This document shows positions 7,415 to 11,731 of a DNA stretch of 11,731 bases, piece by piece. The notes beneath the pieces were generated by a model, which saw only the letters and a program-made list of their open reading frames with translations, did no database searches and was not told the origin of the DNA. Source of the stretch: Chitinophagales bacterium (lineage in GTDB: Bacteria > Bacteroidota > Bacteroidia > Chitinophagales > UBA10324); NCBI GenBank assembly GCA_013695775.1, contig JACCZV010000259.1, forward strand, positions 1 to 11,731, given 5' to 3'. The position numbers were made by a program, and so were the translations under genes. Position 1 is the first letter of the stretch; every line of letters starts with the position of its first letter.

Positions 7415-8209
7415 ATGAAATTGAGACTTCATCTTTTTGCCATTGCGATCGCTTGTACGGTAGGTTGCAAGAATCCCGATGATAACAGCCTTAATATTTT
7501 TTCTCTGGCAGATGATATTGAACTGGGGAATCAGGTTAGCGGTGAAATTGCGAGTAACCCAGCAGAGTATCCGGTCCTAGATTCAATTCAATATGCCGAT
7601 GCTTATGCTTATGTAAATAATATTCGTAATAAAATACTAAATGGCGGTAATGTCTTTTATAAAGATGAATTTGTATGGGATATGTACATAATAAATGATG
7701 ATGCGACTGTGAATGCTTTTTGCACACCCGGCGGCTATATTTATATCTATACCGGATTATTAAAATATCTTGAATCTGAAGATCAGCTTGCGGGTGTAAT
7801 GGGGCATGAGATGGCCCACGCCGACCGGCGCCATACAACCGACCAGCTTACAAAGGCTTATGGCGTTGAATTTCTGATCAGCATTCTATTGAGTGGAAGT
7901 GCTGTTGATTATGCTGCACTGGCAGCTAATATTGCTTTTCTTGAATTCAGCCGTGAAAATGAAACGGAAGCAGATGAATATTCTGTTATTTACTTATGTC
8001 CAACAGACTACAATGCAGCAGGATCGGCAGGATTCTTTATAAAACTGATTGAGGATGGTCAAACGGGTGATGTGCCGGTATTTTTTAGCACCCATCCAGA
8101 TCCTGGAAACCGGATTGAAAACATCAATGCCGAAAAGGTCGAACAAGGGTGCATAGGTAGCGCCACTTATGATCAAGCCTATCAGGACTTTTTAGCTTCT
8201 CTGCCGTAA
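7415..8209 (+). CDS. M48-family zinc metallopeptidase lipoprotein
   Basis: This is a BepA/LoiP-like (YfgC/YggG-like) envelope metallopeptidase. Relatives degrade or help assemble misfolded outer-membrane proteins; that role is inferred here. A frame extends up to a TTG at 7388, but the ATG at 7415 gives a proper signal peptide, MKLRLHLFAIAIACTVG before Cys18, so I choose it (264 residues). The zinc site HEMAH is complete (His131, Glu132, His135) in GVMGHEMAHADRRH, and the third ligand is probably Glu183 in ENETEAD. The conserved strand NAFCTPGGYIYIYTGLL lies before it and THPDPGNRIENI near the C terminus, both typical of the family. No transmembrane helix follows, so the enzyme is probably a membrane-tethered periplasmic or outer-membrane lipoprotein. 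No Shine-Dalgarno sequence is present; the ATG follows an A-rich stretch. It ends 45 bp from the convergent YpfJ-type peptidase gene. Confidence 0.9.
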   Translation: MKLRLHLFAIAIACTVGCKNPDDNSLNIFSLADDIELGNQVSGEIASNPAEYPVLDSIQYADAYAYVNNIRNKILNGGNVFYKDEFVWDMYIINDDATVNAFCTPGGYIYIYTGLLKYLESEDQLAGVMGHEMAHADRRHTTDQLTKAYGVEFLISILLSGSAVDYAALAANIAFLEFSRENETEADEYSVIYLCPTDYNAAGSAGFFIKLIEDGQTGDVPVFFSTHPDPGNRIENINAEKVEQGCIGSATYDQAYQDFLASLP

Positions 8210-8254
8210 GGGATTTGTGGATTTTAGCTTGCTTTCATACTGGGACAGAAAGTG

Positions 8255-9091
8255 CTATAGTGAGGGATCCTCGAAAGTATTGCCTTGATTAATATCACCT
8301 GTTGTATATCCTTTCTTAAACCAATACATTCGCTGTTGAGAGGTTCCATGAGTGAAAGCATCAGGTACAACATGCCCCTGAGATTGCTTCTGAAGTCGGT
8401 CGTCTCCTATAGCATTTGCTGCGTTTAAAGCCTCTTCAATATCACCGGGCTCAAGGATATTTTCAAGTTCATTCGCATAATGGGCCCATACACCTGCAAA
8501 GAAGTCCGCCTGAAGCTCAGTTTTTACTGATAACTGATTGTAATCTTTTTCGCTGACTGATTCACGTGCTCTCGCCATTTTATCCGATATCCCCAATAAG
8601 TTCTGTACATGATGCCCTACTTCATGGGCTACAACATAGGCCATAGCAAAATCTCCCGGGGCCCTAAAACGAGTACGCAGATCCTGGTAGAAAGCTAAAT
8701 CTATATAAAGATTCTGATCTGCAGGACAGTAGAATGGCCCGGAAGCTGCACTTCCAAATCCACATCCGGATTCAACCGAATTTTTAAATAAAACCAATGT
8801 TGGTGCCTGGTAAGTTATACCTCGCTGAGCCAGCAACCTGCTCCAAATATCCTCAGTTTCTGCAAGCACGACAGAAACAAATTGTGCCATGGTATCTTCA
8901 GATGCCTGCTGCTCGGCAGACATTGCCTGACCACCTCCGGGCAATTGTTGAAGCTGCGTAGGATCACCGCCTAATAAGAAATTCAGTAGCACAGCAACTA
9001 TACCTACCAAGCCCCCTCCTATTGCAAGAGGCCCACCCATTCCACGGCGGTCGTCTACATTTGTACTAAGCCTTCTGCCTCTCCATAACAT
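8255..9091 (-). CDS. YpfJ-type neutral zinc metallopeptidase, membrane-anchored
   Basis: The 278-residue protein belongs to the putative neutral zinc metallopeptidase family (Zn_peptidase, YpfJ). The N terminus, M-x-W-x-GRR-x-S-x-NVDDRRG, is the family start, followed by a Gly-rich transmembrane segment (about 20-41) and a Gln/Gly-rich linker. The zinc motif HEVGH is at 156-160, followed by His161, with Glu192 (TELQAD) a likely third ligand. Cys110 and Cys122 flank a conserved GPFYCPADQNLYID segment. The C-terminal FTHGTSQQRMYWFKKGY (246-262) is also a family hallmark. All expected active-site residues are present. Substrates of this family are not known to me. It probably faces the periplasm. 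No Shine-Dalgarno sequence precedes the ATG. The M48 gene tail-to-tail with it is an unrelated zincin family. Confidence 0.93.
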   Translation of the reverse strand: MLWRGRRLSTNVDDRRGMGGPLAIGGGLVGIVAVLLNFLLGGDPTQLQQLPGGGQAMSAEQQASEDTMAQFVSVVLAETEDIWSRLLAQRGITYQAPTLVLFKNSVESGCGFGSAASGPFYCPADQNLYIDLAFYQDLRTRFRAPGDFAMAYVVAHEVGHHVQNLLGISDKMARARESVSEKDYNQLSVKTELQADFFAGVWAHYANELENILEPGDIEEALNAANAIGDDRLQKQSQGHVVPDAFTHGTSQQRMYWFKKGYTTGDINQGNTFEDPSL

Positions 9092-9162
9092 ATGATTATA
9101 TTTTAATTTTTTAAAATGATCTTTAGTGATGCCCTTGTTTCTGACGGTAAAATTAAAATAAC

Positions 9163-9189
9163 TGGGCTATTTATTATCCAGAAAGCCCA
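9163..9189 (-). terminator. Possible hairpin terminator for the 9280-9920 gene pair
   Basis: A perfect 6-bp stem, TGGGCT (9163-9168) with AGCCCA (9184-9189), encloses a 15-nt loop and can be lengthened by two A-T pairs across a bulged A. On the minus strand it is followed by GTTATTTTAATTTT, which is T-rich. It lies about 90 bp past the restored stop of the broken small gene. The wide loop makes this weak. Confidence 0.3.
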
Positions 9190-9279
9190 ACTTCATTCTA
9201 CAATGGATGGCGGAAGATGACCCATCTTAGGCAACAAACATACTAAAAGGATCACCTCGTCAATAAATTTATTTAGGCA

Positions 9280-9589
9280 TTATAGCTCCTTGTATTCCAC
9301 AGCTCTGCTAATAATTTTCTCGCGGCTAAATTCATGTTCAAGCTGTTCCCTGAATTTTAGCCACCATTTTGTCTAGCTTACTTGTAATCACCTCAAAGAT
9401 CAATACATAATCCCGGCAAACCTCACCTGTGGAATCACTCCACGCTCCCTCGGCCGTGGTATTACGATAAATAGTTACTCCTCCGAATTTATCTATAAAT
9501 ACCTTCTTTACTTTCTCATATTTAGCTCCCGGAAATTGCTTCCCATCATTGTCGTTCAACGGCAATAACAATTGTATCAAAAAATTCAT
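9280..9589 (-). pseudogene. Small uncharacterised protein, broken by a +1 frameshift
   Basis: From the ATG at 9589 the frame gives 83 residues and stops at 9338, but the tail after Lys74 looks wrong. If one A of the AAAA run (plus-strand T run 9367-9370) is skipped, translation continues as WWLKFREQLEHEF, then SREKIISRAVEYKEL, and stops with TAA at 9280-9282. The joined protein is 102 residues. I recall small uncharacterised bacterial proteins of about this length that begin with a hydrophobic strand and DNDG/FP-like turn, carry FGGVT and AEG-x-W motifs, and end with a WW-x-x-x-R-x-x-LE-x-x-F segment; the joined protein has all of these (FGGVTIY 35-41, AEGAW 46-50). The function is unknown to me. 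A sequencing or assembly indel is at least as likely as a true lesion. It follows the SemiSWEET gene by 31 bp. Confidence 0.75.
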
Positions 9590-9620
9590 ACAAGAAGATT
9601 ATCCGTGGTAAGGCCCGCTG

Positions 9621-9920
9621 CTAAGAATTAAGAGCAGCTTGTGCATCCTTATTTCCCTTTTTATATTTTATTCTTAAAAAGATCAGTAATACATTAATTA
9701 TAAAGGAGAAGCAATTGGTAACAACAATGGGTATGTCTTTCTTTAAGAATCCATATGCCATCCATAAACCAAGGCCAGTAAGAAGAATAATAAGCATGAT
9801 AAGAGATATATCCTCGGCTTCTTTTTTTTTCAATGTTTTTATCAGTTGTGGCAGCAAGGAGCTAGCTGTACAAATTCCTGCAGATATTCCTATTATTTGT
9901 ATGAGAAGACGCTCGTCCAT
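9621..9920 (-). CDS. SemiSWEET-family sugar transporter (PQ-loop/MtN3 protein)
   Basis: This 99-residue membrane protein has three predicted helices (about 7-28, 38-59, 64-83), the single three-helix bundle of a SemiSWEET, which works as a dimer to move sugars across the inner membrane. The PQ motif is at Pro24-Gln25 in SSLLPQLIKTLKKKEAEDIS, which also carries the positively charged loop and the conserved D-x-S before helix 2. Trp53 and Asn69 fall where substrate-pocket Trp and Asn occur in characterised SemiSWEETs. The C-terminal tail (84-99) is hydrophilic and basic. It has a clean ATG start and no Shine-Dalgarno sequence. The next gene starts 31 bp downstream on the same strand, so they may be co-transcribed. 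The actual substrate cannot be read from the sequence. Confidence 0.88.
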   Translation of the reverse strand: MDERLLIQIIGISAGICTASSLLPQLIKTLKKKEAEDISLIMLIILLTGLGLWMAYGFLKKDIPIVVTNCFSFIINVLLIFLRIKYKKGNKDAQAALNS

Positions 9921-10040
9921 AAATTCTAATTCTTATTAATTTGATAGTTATAAATCCTATTTCACGGGAAATGCATTCTTGTACTATACGATTTTCCTTT
10001 CCCTTAATAAAATAATACTATTTTACCTTTTTCAAGGCGC

Positions 10041-11130
10041 CTACCACCGGGAATCTGAAGATGATCTTGCCAATGGGGGCATTGTATCACCTAATACAAA
10101 TCCCCATGGTTTTAATGGCTCAATGCGATCAAAAATAACCTTTATAATTGCTAATAATGGAATTGATAAGAACATGCCTGGAATGCCCCACAAAGCACCA
10201 CCACACAAAACCGCAATAAGAGAAACCAAAGCATTCAGCCTTACTTTCGAAGCTACAATTTTCGGAACAAGAAAATTATTGTCTATCAATTGAATTAAAA
10301 GGAACATGGCCATCACAAGCAAAGCATATGTAGGAGGCTTTGTAACTAACGTCATTACTACTGCAAGCGATAAAGCTATGAGACCTCCTACATATGGAAT
10401 TATATTTAACAGGGCTCCAATAAAACCAAGCAGTATTGCATAGTCAACTCCCAGAATTAGCAATCCTATGGCATTCAGCGCGGCAACAATAGCAGTTTCA
10501 ATTAACAACCCAATGAGGTAACTCTGAATTACAGTTTTGCTTTCTACAAGAACCTCTGCAACGGTGCCGTGCTCTGTTCTGTGAAATAATTTCTTTATAA
10601 ATTCCAGCAACAGCGGCTTGTAAAAAAGAAGCATGAAAATATAAACCGGCAGCAACAATATTACTATAAGCAAGCCTGATACTGTAGTGAGCGTTTTTCC
10701 AATTAGCAAATTGCTGTTTTCAACTGCATCTTGTTTTGTCTGTTTAATCCAACTATTAATATTGGGAGTACTTATATTGAATTCTGAGGAGACCCAGGAA
10801 ACGATCATTGAAAGCAATTCATTGAATTTTTCCTTCCTTTAGTTCGGGGAAGGCTTCGCTAAACATGCTCATTTGTGAAGCGATAAAAAATACCAGCATT
10901 CCAAAAAAAGTCATGGTCAAAATAATGGTAATCACGATAGCAAGTACACGATTAAGTTTATAGCGATGCAGGAAATTTACTACCCGGTTGAGGAGAATCG
11001 CAAAAATTGTTGCATAAATAAGCGGGACAATGATGCTCTGCCCCACATATAACATAAAAATAAAGGTGAAGGTACCAAGGCAGATTAATGATGCCCTAAT
11101 ATAAAAAGGGATTCTTTCAGGCACAGTCAC
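10041..11130 (-). pseudogene. AI-2E/PerM-family transporter, split by a +1 frameshift
   Basis: Two adjacent minus-strand frames form one protein. The first (GTG 11130, 103 codons, stop TGA at 10819-10821) gives the N-terminal part with two membrane helices. The second (10041-10817) gives the rest, with the family segments YAILLGFIGALLNIIPYVGG, LIDNNFLVPKIV, GIPGMFLSIPLLAIIKV and LKPWGFVLGD. Skipping one A of the AAAAA run (plus-strand T run 10827-10831) joins them smoothly as FPELKEGK then FNELLSMIVSW, giving about 362 residues, the usual family length. These are inner-membrane proteins of the AI-2E exporter/PerM superfamily; few have known substrates, so the name does not show quorum-sensing transport. 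The GTG start overlaps the TAG stop of the upstream lipoprotein gene by one base, suggesting coupled translation. A sequencing indel could explain the break. Confidence 0.85.
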
Positions 11131-11294
11131 TATTTCCGCCTTGCTCGCATGACGAACCAGAGAATAAGACCGATGATTGCCACTACCAGAAAAATCCCAA
11201 GGCCCATTCCAGCCTTAAATATTCCACCGGCTAAATCGCATGAGCTGAAAACAAAGAGCACACATATTATCAAAATGAAACGAAGCTTATCCAT
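11130..11294 (-). CDS. Small lipoprotein-like membrane protein (54 aa)
   Basis: The frame reads from ATG 11294 to TAG 11130-11132. The N terminus is a lipoprotein signal: MDKLRF, a hydrophobic core (about 6-16), then FSSC with Cys19. After a short CDLAGGIFKAGMG segment comes a second hydrophobic helix (about 31-49) and a basic tail, RARRK. I recall short proteins of just this layout (signal, SSC-D, GGIFKAGM, helix, basic end) as common in Bacteroidota and sometimes mislabelled as phosphatidate cytidylyltransferase; their function is unknown to me. A lipid anchor plus a downstream helix would place the basic tail in the cytoplasm. Its stop overlaps the GTG of the AI-2E-like gene by one base, so the two are probably one operon. 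No Shine-Dalgarno sequence is seen before the ATG. Confidence 0.8.
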   Translation of the reverse strand: MDKLRFILIICVLFVFSSCDLAGGIFKAGMGLGIFLVVAIIGLILWFVMRARRK

Positions 11295-11432
11295 TTGGTT
11301 AATGATTTAGTGATGATTTTTAATGATAAGATTTAAATATTTTTTTGAATATATGGTTTTGCTCACCTGATATTCTCGATCTTCTTTACCAGATGCACTA
11401 CGATGAATTATACTGATAATTATGGACAGGCA

Positions 11433-11705
11433 TTAGGGCTTCTGTTCTCTATTTAATCCCCGACCAGTTTTCTGCTGCAGTTCCTCTATTCTTTTCGATG
11501 CCTGAGCCTTTGTTAGATTTTCATCCATAGGTTCTTTGGCTTCATCTGAAAGGGTTTGTAAATATGAGCGTTGCGCTCCAGTCATTGGTTCATCACCTGT
11601 AACCCAGTTATCGGGATCCTTTACAGTATTTGATCCATTGGTCGGTTTCGATTCTTCTGTGTTCTCTCCACTGTCACGTGGCTGATCATTTGTATTATCC
11701 TGCAT
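11433..11705 (-). CDS. DUF3072 domain protein
   Basis: The 90-residue, very hydrophilic protein has a disordered Asn/Ser/Glu-rich start (1-28). The DUF3072 core then follows: DPDNWVTGDEPMTGAQRSYL (30-49), a Lys/Glu stretch, and LTKAQASKRIEELQQKTGRG (64-83). There is no signal peptide or membrane helix, so it should be cytoplasmic. The domain's role is not known to me; the LTKAQASKRIEEL segment looks like a short amphipathic helical motif of the SAP-like or fold-back kind. ATG 11705 has no Shine-Dalgarno sequence. Only 26 bp upstream are in the window, so the promoter is out of sight. A 138-bp gap, with no clear terminator, separates it from the small lipoprotein gene. Confidence 0.85.
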   Translation of the reverse strand: MQDNTNDQPRDSGENTEESKPTNGSNTVKDPDNWVTGDEPMTGAQRSYLQTLSDEAKEPMDENLTKAQASKRIEELQQKTGRGLNREQKP

Positions 11706-11731
11706 AAGAGAATTTTAATAGCTGATAAAAT

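Noticed and set aside
10008..10025. Hairpin TAAAATA-ATAC-TATTTTA just after the AI-2E-like gene end
   Set aside because: The stem is made only of A-T pairs and no T run follows on the minus strand, so it would be a poor terminator; such palindromes are expected in AT-rich DNA.
10041..11130. AI-2E family name as evidence for a quorum-sensing locus
   Set aside because: Most members of this superfamily have unknown substrates, no luxS or lsr-type gene is nearby, and this copy is frame-broken.

Overview
The window is an AT-rich piece of a Bacteroidota chromosome, most likely from a Cytophagales- or Chitinophagales-like lineage. This rests on protein style and gene content (FabI of the Bacteroidota type, ClpC with a UVR segment, a STAS/RNase Z pair, a DUF3072 protein), on the general lack of Shine-Dalgarno sequences before starts, and on a TTTG-N20-TAnnTTT(G)-like promoter in front of clpC. 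I see no rRNA, tRNA, CRISPR array, insertion sequence, integrase or phage gene. It reads as ordinary core and near-core chromosome, and I find no convincing new multi-gene system.

Left part (1-5107): the 3' end of fabI (enoyl-ACP reductase, fatty-acid synthesis) converges on a complete clpC (Hsp100 unfoldase), with a hairpin terminator between them. A 422-bp divergent intergenic region holds a good candidate clpC promoter and a weaker candidate for the other strand. It leads into a two-gene operon, a STAS-domain (anti-sigma-factor antagonist-like) protein overlapping rnz (tRNA 3'-end processing) by 4 bp.

Middle part (5182-9091): a minus-strand operon encodes an inner-membrane-anchored DUF748/AsmA-like protein with an extreme Lys/Asp tail, followed 11 bp later by a leucine-rich-repeat lipoprotein. 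Divergent from it is an M48-family metallopeptidase lipoprotein. Tail-to-tail with that is an unrelated YpfJ-type membrane-anchored zinc metallopeptidase. This block is largely about the cell envelope.

Right part (9280-11705, all minus strand): an uncharacterised small protein whose frame is broken, a SemiSWEET sugar transporter, an AI-2E/PerM-family membrane protein whose frame is also broken, a 54-residue lipoprotein-like membrane protein, and a DUF3072 protein. The two broken genes are the most notable observation. In each, one surplus A in a short A run on the coding strand breaks a protein that is otherwise continuous and of family length. Either the assembly carries indel errors here or both genes have recently been inactivated.
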